Shown: positions 8,248 to 17,925, counted from the first letter of the stretch. The stretch is DNA of 37,801 nucleotides from an uncultured Succinivibrionaceae bacterium (GCA_944393045.1 CALXYT010000020.1:1-37801), one strand, 5' to 3'. Notes: a model not told the origin generated them from the letters alone. Program-made: numbers and translations.

Positions 8248-11127
8248 ATGTGGACGATTTATAGTATTGGCGACAGTTATTTTTTAAGTTCTATCTTAAA
8301 TGCTGTGGCGATGATTTTTAATAGCCATATTCCAGATGCCTTAGCGGCAATTGGTCTTGTGTTAGGGTTACTCTATCAAAGCTATCGAGGAGTAGTTAAC
8401 GCTCAAGGCATATCGATGATGCAGTTGTTTGCAGTTTTTATACTCTATTTGCTGCTTTTTGTACCAAAAGCTGATGTAATAGTGCATGATGTTTACACCC
8501 AAAATATTCGCAAAGTCGATAATATTCCATTAGGGACTGCAGCTGCCGGGTCTATAATCTCTAATATTGGCTTCAGGATTACAGAGGTTTTTAAAGATGC
8601 CTTTGCTATTCCCGAGGCGCAGGATAGAGGATTTGCCTCATCACTGGTAATTCTTGCGAAGATGCGTGAGGATTTAAGTAATATCTTAAAGCTTGGCAGG
8701 ATAAATAATGTAAATACTGCTGATTTTAAGGAATCCTGGGGAAATTACATTAAAGAGTGCACCTTGATAGGTGTAGATTTAGGCATCCTAAAAATTGAGG
8801 ATATCTATAATGGTGGTAATATCCTTGAGGCTCTTCGTTTCAATTCAGAAATTTATGGCACAGCTATAAGTACGCAGGGAAGTTTTTCCAATCAAACGTG
8901 CTCTAAAGCTTATCAGGATTTGGTTGCTTATACCAGAGGAGAGTTTGCCGGTAGTTTAACTCAGGTTTTAAGTAAAGATGCTGATATCAGCTCTTATTTA
9001 AAAAATGATTCTTTATATGGAGCAGATATCAATGGAGCCCTTGAGACTTTAGGCTTAAGTAGCATCAGTGCCCAGGACTATATGCTTGCTACCATTTTAC
9101 TGCCGATTTTTGAGGAAAGCTCCAAAGATAAATATACCCAGGAGCATGCCGTAAATGCAGCTGTTATGCTTGATGATGCGATAAATGCTCGTAATGTGCA
9201 GTGGAGTACGGAGCAGAGTATGTTTTTCTCAATTATTAGACCTGTGCTTACGTTTTTTGAGGGACTGGTTTTTGCGCTTACTCCCATTATGGCATTTGTT
9301 GCGGTCTTAGGGGCAGCTGGCACAGTAATGCTTGGCAAATATTTAATGATTCTGATTTGGATAGAACTATGGCAGCCATTACTTGCAATTATTAACCTTT
9401 ATTTGGTGGTGGCGACAAAGGGAAATATTGCGCTTACAAATTTTGAGGAAGGGAGCTTTTTAGGGATAATAGCCACCCAAAAAATAATTGCCCAGTATTT
9501 AGGTATTGGCGGGATGCTTAGTGCTGGAGTTCCTGCATTAAGTTTAATGATTCTTTATGCAGGAGTAGTGTCAGCCTCAGGTTTTACCAGCAGAATGAGT
9601 GGACAGGATCATATTAAAGAAGGCGTTATGAGTCCAGGCATTATGACTGAGGGAAGTGTTGTTAGCAGGGAGTCGGCATTTAATATCTCAAACTTAGGTG
9701 GTATTCATAAAGAAGGAGGGGCTGGTTTTATACCTGAATTATCACTTAATTCAAGTTTTAATAAAGCTTTATCAGCCGCTAAAGGGAATGTGTTATCTAA
9801 AGAAAGTGCTTTTAGTAAGTCCCTTGCCAATATCCAAAGTGAAACGCTTGCTAATAACTTATCTAATACTACTCTTGAGCAAATCGGCTCTAGAATTGGT
9901 AGTTCCTCCTCTTTATCAAGTTCCTTGGTTAATAGCCAGACTAAGGATATAGCATCAAGATTAGGACTTGCAAGTTCTGAGCAAAACGCTTTACGTGGAG
10001 CGGTAAATTCGGTGTTAAGTGGAGCAAATGTACCTTTAAGTCAATTAGCATCACTTGCACTAAGTAATTCAAGCACCAGATCGCAGAGTATGAATGTAAG
10101 TAAGCTTAATGGGGAACTTGAAAACCTAAGTAAAAACTCAGGGCTTATGAGTCAATATCAGCGCCTATTATCGGCAGATATTTCAAATGGGGTGGCAAGC
10201 AGTATTAGCTCATCCTTAAGTGAAGGACAAACTCAGAGCCTTGCGCATTCTGCTCGCGAGGCAGAGTCTGCAAGAGAGGAATTGAGCTTTGTGGAAAATG
10301 CCTCAAGTAAACTTGCTTCCACACAAAACATCAATGGTCTTACTATCACTAATGCCTTAGCCTCAAATGAAAAGCTTATGGATAGCTTAAGTAATTATGG
10401 ACTTATTAGGGAAGATATTTCTCAAAGAGCGCAGGAGTTAATGCCGCTAATGCGTTCTATATTACCTAATAGCAAACAGGCATATGCTGCCGGTATGCTT
10501 ACTGCCATGCAGGAAAAGGATCCGCAAAGTGCTCTAAAGTATATGTTAAGTGCAGCAGGTTTAGGTAATAGTGATATTGGCAGCTTTAGTGGTAAGTTTA
10601 GTGAAGGAGTAAATAGCAGCCATAATCATAATATAGGATTTGGGGGCTTTAAAGACAAAGATATGGTTTTTGCTAGTGGCGGGGAAGATTTGCGTACACC
10701 TCAAAGCTCTCTTGATGGATCTCTTTCTAATGGAGATTTATTGTTTGGTAATTTTAATGATAACAGATCGGTTATAAATGATGCCTATAACAGCACTTAC
10801 CATAAAGCTAAAAGTTATGAGGAGGTTTTAAAAGAGCCTTTAGGAAGTGAGACTATGTTTGGAGGAAATGGTGAGAGAGTAAGTAAATCTTATGATGATG
10901 CCTATAATTTGGGGATAAGTAGTGGCTTAACTGGTGCGCAAAGCAGGGTGTATGCAAGTTTATCAGAAGGCAATGAGGCATCGAAGGAGGATTTGGAGCG
11001 TGTTTATCAGGAATCAGGTGATAAAGAGGTTTTTAATGGCATCATTGAGCGCTTAAATTATAGTGCAAGACATAATGACTCTTCAGCCTTAGCACCTGTT
11101 GCTAATTTTAATAAAGCTAAAGAGTAA
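8248..11127 (+). CDS. traG: Conjugal transfer protein TraG
   Basis: TraG is an inner-membrane protein. Its N-terminal membrane part works in pilus assembly and mating-pair stabilisation, and its C-terminal part lies in the periplasm, contributing to stabilisation and entry exclusion in F. Visible here are the family start (MWTIYSIGDSYFLSSILNAVAMIF), several membrane segments (about 25-75 and 325-455) with the LIWIELWQPLLAIINLY block, and a long Ser/Asn/Ala-rich C-terminal region (from about 470). Length is 959 residues against 938 in F. It follows traN by five bases, with its AGGAG inside the end of traN, so the two are probably translated from one message. Confidence 0.88.
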   Translation: MWTIYSIGDSYFLSSILNAVAMIFNSHIPDALAAIGLVLGLLYQSYRGVVNAQGISMMQLFAVFILYLLLFVPKADVIVHDVYTQNIRKVDNIPLGTAAAGSIISNIGFRITEVFKDAFAIPEAQDRGFASSLVILAKMREDLSNILKLGRINNVNTADFKESWGNYIKECTLIGVDLGILKIEDIYNGGNILEALRFNSEIYGTAISTQGSFSNQTCSKAYQDLVAYTRGEFAGSLTQVLSKDADISSYLKNDSLYGADINGALETLGLSSISAQDYMLATILLPIFEESSKDKYTQEHAVNAAVMLDDAINARNVQWSTEQSMFFSIIRPVLTFFEGLVFALTPIMAFVAVLGAAGTVMLGKYLMILIWIELWQPLLAIINLYLVVATKGNIALTNFEEGSFLGIIATQKIIAQYLGIGGMLSAGVPALSLMILYAGVVSASGFTSRMSGQDHIKEGVMSPGIMTEGSVVSRESAFNISNLGGIHKEGGAGFIPELSLNSSFNKALSAAKGNVLSKESAFSKSLANIQSETLANNLSNTTLEQIGSRIGSSSSLSSSLVNSQTKDIASRLGLASSEQNALRGAVNSVLSGANVPLSQLASLALSNSSTRSQSMNVSKLNGELENLSKNSGLMSQYQRLLSADISNGVASSISSSLSEGQTQSLAHSAREAESAREELSFVENASSKLASTQNINGLTITNALASNEKLMDSLSNYGLIREDISQRAQELMPLMRSILPNSKQAYAAGMLTAMQEKDPQSALKYMLSAAGLGNSDIGSFSGKFSEGVNSSHNHNIGFGGFKDKDMVFASGGEDLRTPQSSLDGSLSNGDLLFGNFNDNRSVINDAYNSTYHKAKSYEEVLKEPLGSETMFGGNGERVSKSYDDAYNLGISSGLTGAQSRVYASLSEGNEASKEDLERVYQESGDKEVFNGIIERLNYSARHNDSSALAPVANFNKAKE

Positions 11128-11432
11128 GGAGTTGATGTGTGATGCGGATGTGGGAGCTTTACCTTATTAATCAATGTTTTTCATTAAGTTAAGCTTTATA
11201 AACTGTAATTTATAAACTTAAATTTATGGAATAATCAAACCTGAAGAACATATTCAGGTTTGATTTTCTGTATTTTTAGGGTAAGTAAAAAAATGTGTGC
11301 TAATATCAGGGCGCTAATAAAGCAGTATGTAAGTTTTTTGTCAGTTAATCTGCTAATTGGCTAATTAACTAATTAGTAAACTGGTACGCTTATGATTATT
11401 TTTTTGCATTCTTAATCTTTGGGGAAAGTGCA
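11128..11432. other. Intergenic region after traG
   Basis: This 305-base AT-rich spacer carries the traG terminator (11233-11267). The remainder, including short TTAATTAACTAATTAG-type palindromic stretches near 11360-11376, presumably holds the promoter for the next gene, but I can assign no clear boxes. It marks the likely end of the transfer operon. Confidence 0.5.
11233..11267 (+). terminator. Intrinsic terminator after traG
   Basis: AATCAAACCTGAA (11233-11245) pairs perfectly over 13 bp with TTCAGGTTTGATT (11253-11265) around a 7-base loop and runs into TTTT. A second T-run follows a few bases later. The stem is near symmetrical, so it could act in both directions. Confidence 0.8.
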
Positions 11433-12467
11433 ATGAGCGAAGAGCTTAATAAACGGAAGGAAAGCGGGAGTGAAAACTGGAATTTAAATATAAGGAACAG
11501 GAACCGAAGTTTGCCTGAAAGTGCTGCTGAGAGTGCTGCTGAAAGTGCAGATACCGAGCCTGCTGGAGCTGCTTCTTATGGTTGTAAGAATGGTAGTAAA
11601 CTCTCATTTCTTTTCTATATGCGTAGAGCTGTTTATGCTATGTGCTGGCTTGGGTTGGTTTTATATTTTTCTTTTAATATCGCGGCCTATATCGAAAATC
11701 CTCAAGGGTTTGCGGATTTTTCATTTGGTTTTGGGGAAAGAAACAGTAATTCTAATAATTCATCAGGCTATATAAGTAATGGTATTGAAACAAGAATTGA
11801 AACGCAGGGAAAAACTCCAGCTGAAAAATATATCGAAAATTACACTTCAAATTTAATAAAGTGTCATGATAATGATTTTTTAGCCTGTAGCAATGTCGGG
11901 GCATATCATTTAATGAATGCAGATTTTTTCAGGGCGTATCCATATTTTATAAAAGGATGTAAAGGAGGCAATGGCCTGTCCTGCTATATGGTAGGAGCTT
12001 TTTATGAAGAGGACCTCTTTATTAAAAACTATGCCAGTAAAGTAAATCTTAAACATCAGATTCCTTCTGAAATCCCAAAAACCAATGATGTAAATCTCAA
12101 TGGGCAAATAGCCTTTAAGTATTATAAGCTCGGCTGTTCTTACATGGACGATTTAGCCTGCTATAACTTAGGTAAAGCTTATAGTAAAGGGGATATAGCT
12201 AAACAAGATTATGATAAGGCATTCTACGCTTATGAAAAGGCTTGTGATTTAGCTAATATGAAAAGTTGCGCAAGATTAAGTAATATGTATCTTTTAGGAA
12301 GGGGAACAGATATAGACCTTATGAAAGGCTATTTCTTATCTGAGTACGCCAATCAGAATTCAGAATCTTATGATAGATATACTATTTCGTTTTATATATT
12401 GATAATAAAGTGGCTCCTTATTATTTTTATTGTTTATTATGTTCTTCTTTACTTTAAAAAAAATTGA
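11433..12467 (+). CDS. Membrane-anchored Sel1-repeat protein
   Basis: A 344-residue protein with a hydrophilic N-terminus, a membrane segment at about 62-82 (YAMCWLGLVLYFSFNIAAY), Sel1-like repeats at about 130-310 and a second membrane helix at the C-terminus (ILIIKWLLIIFIVYYVLLYF). The repeats show the family's spacing of small residues (CSNVGAYHLMN, YKLGCSYMDDLACYNLGKAYSKGD, ACDLANMKSCARLSNMYLLGRG). Pairs of Cys in successive repeats resemble the Cys-containing HcpA-type Sel1 proteins and may form disulphides. Sel1 repeats are protein-binding solenoids; the partner is unknown. GGGGAAAG precedes the ATG. The gene follows the traG terminator, so it is probably a separate unit. Confidence 0.75.
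   Translation: MSEELNKRKESGSENWNLNIRNRNRSLPESAAESAAESADTEPAGAASYGCKNGSKLSFLFYMRRAVYAMCWLGLVLYFSFNIAAYIENPQGFADFSFGFGERNSNSNNSSGYISNGIETRIETQGKTPAEKYIENYTSNLIKCHDNDFLACSNVGAYHLMNADFFRAYPYFIKGCKGGNGLSCYMVGAFYEEDLFIKNYASKVNLKHQIPSEIPKTNDVNLNGQIAFKYYKLGCSYMDDLACYNLGKAYSKGDIAKQDYDKAFYAYEKACDLANMKSCARLSNMYLLGRGTDIDLMKGYFLSEYANQNSESYDRYTISFYILIIKWLLIIFIVYYVLLYFKKN
11517..11552 (+). repeat. Short 12-base tandem repeat inside the Sel1 gene
   Basis: About two and a half copies of AAAGTGCTGCTG (with a G variant) encode SAAE-SAAE-SAD in the N-terminal tail. The unit keeps the frame, so copy-number change would only lengthen the tail. Confidence 0.5.
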
Positions 12468-12699
12468 TGATTATTTATCAATAATTAAAGTATGGTAGAA
12501 CAAAGAACAAGCAAAAAAATGTATTAAAAATAAGCAACCTGCAAAAACTTATAAGTTACTTAGCATTTTAAGAGTAAGTTTTTTTAGTAATCTTGCCCCG
12601 ATAAAAGTTAATAGGGATAATAAAAACAAAACATAATAAACAATAACTTTTAAGCTTTTACGACAAATCTCAACAATTATAAAAATTAGGAAGATGTGT

Positions 12700-14376
12700 A
12701 TGGGATCAAAACAAAATATTGCCAAAAGAATACAGCAGAAAAAAGCTAAACAGAGTCAGGCACGAGCAAGAGCAAAAAAAGAACAGATCCGTAAGCAGCA
12801 GATATCAAGCACTAAAAAGACTGAATTACTTAAAAAATTAGCCTCACAGATTAAATACAGTCCACTTGCTTTATATGCCCCATACCATGCTTTTGTGACT
12901 CATGATTGTATTGACGGTGTGGTTGCCATATATGAATCAGGGCAGGTGCCTCAGGAATTTGAAGGATTTACCTACACTCAGCGAGTTATTGCAGAAAGTG
13001 ATAAAAACGTTTATATCGATTTTGATTTAAAAACTAATAATTACGTTATTGGTTATGATAAAGACGACGCTTCTGTAAACTCTATGATGCTTGCAGTAGC
13101 AAGATGCGCTGTATATAAACTGATGAGATTTAAGCAGTTTATTACAGAGTGCTGTCATAAACAAAATATTGATCCGGAACTTTTTCATAATTCCTTTTAT
13201 GATGTATCACCAATAAATCCTGATTACCGTTTTGTGGGAACTGATGATGTAAAGTATTTTACTTATCCTGATTCTCTTAAAACGCAGTATCGTTATCGAG
13301 ACTTCAGGACTCTTATTCCTGAGTTTTTAATATGGCTTAAAACAAAGTTTCATGTTAATTATAAAGATATAAAAAATAATGATACGGTAAATATTGTTGA
13401 TGACCAGTACACCATAAAAATCAACCAGGTTGATGATTGCTATCAGTTAAACCATGCTGTTGATTTTACAAAAAAAGAGATTCTCTTTACTGCTCCAACT
13501 GATGTATTACCAGGGGAATTATTTGAAGGTTTATACGATGCGGTAGCAAATATTTACCCAAAAGCAGCTATTGATTATTTAAATGAAGAGATATCAATTT
13601 TACTTTCAAACTTTAGTGATATCTTCGAAAAAACAATCAAAGCCAATAATAACTCCAATATCAGAGTAAATTTACGCCTGGTGCAAAGGTTCAGCAGCGA
13701 TTTATACTTTGTGCCAGTTAAATTTGATGTGGAAAATACTTCTATTGATATAAGTTATCATGCTATAAACCTCCCAAAGAACGTATTGCTGCGTTTTGTG
13801 AAACAAGCAATTTATTTTGCCGGGTTTAAGCTTGATCCGGTAGATACATTATATTTACTTGATGAAGAAATCGGTGATTATATTGAGTTTTTACAAGAGG
13901 CAACGGAAAATCATGAAAGTAAGGAAGTTAAAAACTTCTATTATGACCAAATCTACAATGCGGCTGAAATGATTTACTACCTGCATATCTTAGGAGTAAT
14001 TGACTTTAAGATTGAAGAACTGGTCTTTTTCCCAAATATCATTAAAGCTCTATATATTCCTTCAGTAGATGGTCTGTTAAATATCGACTTATCAACTTAC
14101 AATGATAACCTTAGTAATGAAGATATTAGAAGCAAAGAAACATCTTTAATAAAGAGATTTGCTTCCACTTCCAGGGCATACAAAGAGAATTTAGAAGTAA
14201 CAGGTGATGAGGAACATTTAAATAATAGCGATGTTCAGAAGGTAAGTATTAGTAACATGAACGGAGAAGATACTGGTATTGATTCAGATAATGATGCTTA
14301 TATTGATGATTTAGACTTTGAGAACTTGGAGGATATGCAAAAAGTCTTAAATTTAAGAAATTGTAAAATAAGTTAA
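12700..14376 (+). CDS. Large protein of unknown function with a basic N-terminus
   Basis: I do not recognise this 558-residue protein. It begins with a strongly basic, Gln/Lys/Arg-rich stretch of about 45 residues, likely helical (IAKRIQQKKAKQSQARARAK). A mixed alpha/beta body rich in Tyr, Asp and Asn follows, ending in a very acidic tail (DIDSDNDAYIDDLDFENLED type). There is no signal peptide and no convincing membrane segment, so it should be cytoplasmic; the basic head could bind nucleic acid or a membrane surface. ATG 12700 is chosen because AGGAAG lies six bases upstream, whereas the in-frame ATG at 12694 abuts that site. It stands alone between two long AT-rich gaps. Confidence 0.7.
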   Translation: MGSKQNIAKRIQQKKAKQSQARARAKKEQIRKQQISSTKKTELLKKLASQIKYSPLALYAPYHAFVTHDCIDGVVAIYESGQVPQEFEGFTYTQRVIAESDKNVYIDFDLKTNNYVIGYDKDDASVNSMMLAVARCAVYKLMRFKQFITECCHKQNIDPELFHNSFYDVSPINPDYRFVGTDDVKYFTYPDSLKTQYRYRDFRTLIPEFLIWLKTKFHVNYKDIKNNDTVNIVDDQYTIKINQVDDCYQLNHAVDFTKKEILFTAPTDVLPGELFEGLYDAVANIYPKAAIDYLNEEISILLSNFSDIFEKTIKANNNSNIRVNLRLVQRFSSDLYFVPVKFDVENTSIDISYHAINLPKNVLLRFVKQAIYFAGFKLDPVDTLYLLDEEIGDYIEFLQEATENHESKEVKNFYYDQIYNAAEMIYYLHILGVIDFKIEELVFFPNIIKALYIPSVDGLLNIDLSTYNDNLSNEDIRSKETSLIKRFASTSRAYKENLEVTGDEEHLNNSDVQKVSISNMNGEDTGIDSDNDAYIDDLDFENLEDMQKVLNLRNCKIS

Positions 14377-14960
14377 CAAAATATTTATAAAGAGTAAGAT
14401 TTTGAGAAAGAAATCATATAACTAACTATTCTTTTTTATGTTTGATCATAAGAATTCAAGGTAAAACAAGGATTTCTTAGAGAAAAAGGATAAAAAGTGA
14501 GATATTTACTGAAAAAATCGTGATTTTTGTAATATAAAATGTGACGCAGTTAAAAGTTTTATTTTATTTTAAAATCGTTCTTTGTTAAACGGTTGTTTAT
14601 TATTTGATGCTTTGCTAAACTCTCGGCAAAACGATTTTATTTAATTTTAAGATCTTGAAAAATAATAACTTTTACAAATAGGTACAGTTTATTATTGCAG
14701 GGGTATTTTTTTAAATACGCCTTGCCTAGTTTTATACAAATTACAGTATAAAAGACTTCAAAAGATATTTTAAAGGTAATATGAGGGTTATAAGTTTAGT
14801 TTTTTCAGCTAAATTTATCATGTTATTTTTTTGAGGAAGATCTTAAAAAAATATAGCAAGAATAAGTGTGATACAAGAAGATTGACAACAATAGCATAAA
14901 TATTTGTAAAGATTATGTTGTTAGCATTATGTTGTTTTAAAGTGATTAGGTACGATAAGC
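14377..14960. other. Long AT-rich intergenic region
   Basis: I see no gene in these 584 bases. There is a small hairpin GTATTT-TTTT-AAATAC at 14703-14718 without a following T-run. Short reading frames on both strands lack ribosome binding sites and have no recognisable content. The promoter of the Sel1 lipoprotein gene presumably lies in the right half. Confidence 0.5.
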
Positions 14961-16439
14961 ATGAAGAATAAATATTTGGCAAGTTTATGTTTCGCTGCTT
15001 CATTAGTATTCCTTCCGGGATGTTCCGATTATACTTATGAAGATGGGGAAAATGCTTTCTACGAACAAGACTTTCAAAAAGCAAAAGACATTTGGAAGGA
15101 AGTAGCAGAAAAACAACAGAATGATAAAGCTATGTATGCCCTGGCTAATCTCTATAAAGAAAATCCCGCATTTATGTCATATGAGGAATCTTTAAGCTGG
15201 CTTATGCAGGCTGCTGATGCCGGACGTCCCGATGCGCAGTATGAATTTGGCAAGTTCTTAGATTCCCAGAATAGATTTGCTGAGGCTTACAAGTATATTG
15301 AGCAGGCGGCTATATGGAATGAAGAACGTGCCAAGGCTTATATGGACAAATACGGTCCAATTAAACAAGTTCGCTTAGAAGCTGAACTTGGTGAACCAAA
15401 AGCCATGTATGAATATGCTAAATGGCTTCTGGCTCAGCGATCTGATAAGCTCTCAGCAGAAGATAACGATAAGATTTTAGATGAGGCCCGTTCCTGGGCA
15501 TTAAAATCAGCAAGAGCAGGTGATCATCAAGGTCAAGGTGTATTTGGTAAGATTCTTTATCTTAAAAGAGCTTATGCCACCGCTGCAATTTGGCTTGAAA
15601 AAGCGGCTAATGCTGAAGATCCGACAGGTCTGTATTATTTAGCTCTTCTTTATCTGGAAGGTAATGGTGTAATTCGTAATGAGGTAAAAGGGGCTAATAT
15701 GCTCATAAAGGCAGCAGAGCTTAACGAACCTCATTCTCAGCTTAAACTTGCTTTAATGTATTTTGCGGATAAGTTACCTCCTGGAGTTGCTGTTGATCCT
15801 AAGAAAGCGTCTGAGTGGATTCAGTCTTCAGCTGATAAAGGGGTAGTAGAAGCACAATACCTTTTAGCAAAATCTTATGAAGATGGTTTAGGCGTAAAAC
15901 AAAACTTCAAAGAAGCAATGAGACTATACAAACTTGCGGCTGATGCTGGTTTTACGAAAGCAAATGATAAGCTGGCTCGTTTATATGTGTACTTTGGGGA
16001 TGCTTCTCAGAAGAAAGAAGGTCTGGCAATCCTTGAAAAGTTAGTTGCTGAGCAAAATTCTAACTATGCAAGACTAATTTTAGCAGACATTTATTTAAAT
16101 GGTATTGCAGTAAATACTGACTATCAGAAAGGTATCGATTATTACAAGCAGGCTGCTGAGTCAAATGACTCTATAGCTCAATATGAACTTGGTGTTATCC
16201 TGATGAAAGGTGTAATCACCGAGAAAAATCAGAGAAGTGCAGGTTATTGGCTAGCAAGAGCAGCAACGAATGATGATCCTAATCCTAATGCTCAGATGGC
16301 TCTATGTGTACTTTACGATAGAGGGTTAGCAGGATTCAGCAAAGATACCTTAAAATCATCTATGTGGTGTGAAAAAGCTGCAGAACGTGGTGTTACTGAT
16401 AAAAGATATGCTTTAACACAATTAGGCTTTGCTGGATAA
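14961..16439 (+). CDS. Sel1-repeat lipoprotein
   Basis: A 492-residue exported protein with a lipoprotein signal: hydrophobic residues 6-17, then LPGC with the lipid-modified Cys at 21. The mature part is almost entirely Sel1/TPR-like repeats of about 36 residues, for example AMYALANLYKEN, AQYEFGKFLDSQ, GLYYLALLYLEGNGV, AQYLLAKSYEDGLGV and AQYELGVILMKGV. Such periplasm-facing lipoproteins usually act as scaffolds, as AlgK does in alginate export, but there is no polysaccharide cluster beside it, so the partner is unknown. The ribosome binding site is weak. Downstream hairpins separate it from the flagellin gene. Confidence 0.85.
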   Translation: MKNKYLASLCFAASLVFLPGCSDYTYEDGENAFYEQDFQKAKDIWKEVAEKQQNDKAMYALANLYKENPAFMSYEESLSWLMQAADAGRPDAQYEFGKFLDSQNRFAEAYKYIEQAAIWNEERAKAYMDKYGPIKQVRLEAELGEPKAMYEYAKWLLAQRSDKLSAEDNDKILDEARSWALKSARAGDHQGQGVFGKILYLKRAYATAAIWLEKAANAEDPTGLYYLALLYLEGNGVIRNEVKGANMLIKAAELNEPHSQLKLALMYFADKLPPGVAVDPKKASEWIQSSADKGVVEAQYLLAKSYEDGLGVKQNFKEAMRLYKLAADAGFTKANDKLARLYVYFGDASQKKEGLAILEKLVAEQNSNYARLILADIYLNGIAVNTDYQKGIDYYKQAAESNDSIAQYELGVILMKGVITEKNQRSAGYWLARAATNDDPNPNAQMALCVLYDRGLAGFSKDTLKSSMWCEKAAERGVTDKRYALTQLGFAG

Positions 16440-16502
16440 GCACAGTTAGTTTCAGGGAAAAACTGTCAGGGAGGATCTCCGACTTTCTTCCCTGTTCTTT
16501 TG

Positions 16503-16526
16503 AAGGGGGATTTTTTAATCCCTCTT
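16503..16526 (+). terminator. Terminator-like hairpin after the Sel1 lipoprotein gene
   Basis: AAGGGGGATT (16503-16512) pairs with AATCCCTCTT (16517-16526) through 10 bp with one G-T pair around a TTTT loop. The following ATTTCATTTTT is only moderately T-rich, so termination may be partial. Confidence 0.5.
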
Positions 16527-16784
16527 ATTTCATTTTTAATGACTGTTTTTTTAATATTTCTTTTTTTATTACCTTTATAGCTTTTTACTGTTATTCTTTT
16601 TCTTTCCTGTGAAGAGGCTTCTGCTGATGTTTTTATTTCTCTTGAATTTGAGCATTTTTTAGAGGAAATTTCATGATTAACCATCCTTTAGCGACAGTTA
16701 AAAGCTAAACTTTAGGATTTTTATTAAAGTTTTTGCTAAAAAGCTAAGCCAAATCTAGTTTTAAAACATTCCTTTAAAAAATAT

Positions 16785-16811
16785 TTAATAAAAATATCTT
16801 CCTGCCGATAA
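16785..16811 (+). promoter_or_regulatory. Sigma-28 (FliA) promoter of the flagellin gene
   Basis: GCCGATAA at 16804-16811 is an exact match to the sigma-28 -10 consensus. A TTAA/TAAT block at 16785-16789 stands at the usual 14-15 base spacing in place of the TAAA -35. The promoter gives a leader of roughly 75 bases to the fliC ATG. This agrees with late-class flagellar control. Confidence 0.75.
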
Positions 16812-16892
16812 CAAGGTATCAGGGAAAGCAAATAAACTTAAAAAGTCTAACAGCAGTAGTTTAGATAGTTTTATAGTAGGAAGGTAAATATC

Positions 16893-17855
16893 ATGGCTCT
16901 ATTTGTAAATACCAATACATCATCTATCAATGCAAGACGTCAGCTTGCAAACTCTACCAATAAATTAGATACCTCATATGAACGCCTGGCATCAGGTTTA
17001 CGTATAAATAGTGCAAAAGATGATGCTGCAGGTCTTCAGATTTCCAACCGTTTAACCTCTCAGATTAACGGTTTGGAGCAGGGTAACAGAAATGCCCAGG
17101 ACGCTATCAGTTATGCGCAGACAGCAGAAGGTGCAATGGATGAAATCACCACTATGCTCCAGAGAATCCGTACCTTATCATTACAATCAGCAAACGGTAC
17201 TAACAGCGCTGCTGACCGTACAGCTTTGCAGGAAGAAGTTAATCAGCTTTGCAGTGAAATTGACCGTATTTCAACTGATACCACCTGGGGTGGTGAAAAG
17301 ATTTTAAATGGTCAGAAGACTTATAAAAACGACCTGACAGAAAATACAGGAGCTGCAGCAAAATCATCTAAGGAGATAAGTTTTCAGGTGGGGGCTGATG
17401 CTAACCAGACTATTGGTATTAATCTCTGCTCCGATGAAGCTACAGAGGCAGGTTTTGACATGTGTGGCATGGCGAAGGCTTTAGGATTTGATGCAGCGGA
17501 CGTAACAGCTAATAACAGTGGGACTTTTGTGGCAAACGGTACAAGTGTTGCCTTTGATATTGAATCAGCAGATGCCGCTCAGAATACTTTAGCTAATATC
17601 GATAAGTTTATTGCCCTGGTTGACAGTAAGCGTGCAGAACTTGGTGCGGTGCAGAACAGACTTGAATCCACTATTAGAAACCAGTCAAATGTTCATGAAA
17701 ACGTAAGTGATGCCCGCAGCCGTATTCGTGATACAGACTTTGCTACTGAAACTGCCAATATGACTGAGCAGTCTATTATTCAGCAGGCATCTCAGAGCAT
17801 CTTAAGTCAGGCTAATCAGCGCCCTCAACTAGCATTAAGCCTTTTAGGGGGTTAA
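16893..17855 (+). CDS. fliC: Flagellin
   Basis: Flagellin is the subunit of the flagellar filament, exported through the flagellar type III apparatus. The conserved N-terminal D0/D1 region (SSINARRQLANSTNKLDTSY, RLASGLRINSAKDDAAGLQI) and C-terminal D1/D0 region (FATETANMTEQSIIQQASQS, ending LALSLLGG) are intact. The central variable domain is short, giving only 320 residues. The end reads NQRPQ, where NQAPQ or NQLPQ is common. AGGAAGG sits eight bases before the ATG. The gene is monocistronic: sigma-28 promoter upstream and strong terminator downstream. Confidence 0.97.
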   Translation: MALFVNTNTSSINARRQLANSTNKLDTSYERLASGLRINSAKDDAAGLQISNRLTSQINGLEQGNRNAQDAISYAQTAEGAMDEITTMLQRIRTLSLQSANGTNSAADRTALQEEVNQLCSEIDRISTDTTWGGEKILNGQKTYKNDLTENTGAAAKSSKEISFQVGADANQTIGINLCSDEATEAGFDMCGMAKALGFDAADVTANNSGTFVANGTSVAFDIESADAAQNTLANIDKFIALVDSKRAELGAVQNRLESTIRNQSNVHENVSDARSRIRDTDFATETANMTEQSIIQQASQSILSQANQRPQLALSLLGG

Positions 17856-17892
17856 TAGCAGGTTTTTAAATAGTCTTACTATAAAACATACT

Positions 17893-17925
17893 ATAAGGTC
17901 TCAGTCTGGGACCTTATTTTTTTTT
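17893..17925 (+). terminator. Intrinsic terminator after fliC
   Basis: ATAAGGTC (17893-17900) pairs with GACCTTAT (17910-17917) around a 9-base loop and is followed by a run of nine T residues. Confidence 0.9.

Larger units (their letters stand above)
16440..16892. other. Intergenic region between the Sel1 lipoprotein gene and fliC
   Basis: These 453 bases hold a terminator-like hairpin (16503-16526) and the sigma-28 promoter of the flagellin gene. A 72-codon minus-strand frame in the left part is Lys/Arg/Ser-rich, lacks recognisable content and covers the hairpin, so I do not call it. Confidence 0.6.

Noticed and set aside
14703-14718. Hairpin GTATTT-TTTT-AAATAC as terminator of the unknown gene
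   Set aside because: It lies more than 300 bases after the stop codon and is followed by GCCTTGCC, not a T-run.
14818-15084. 88-codon minus-strand frame
   Set aside because: It overlaps the start of the Sel1 lipoprotein gene and lacks a ribosome binding site or recognisable motifs.
16466-16684. 72-codon minus-strand frame upstream of fliC
   Set aside because: Lys/Arg/Ser-rich with no start-site support, and it covers a terminator-like hairpin.
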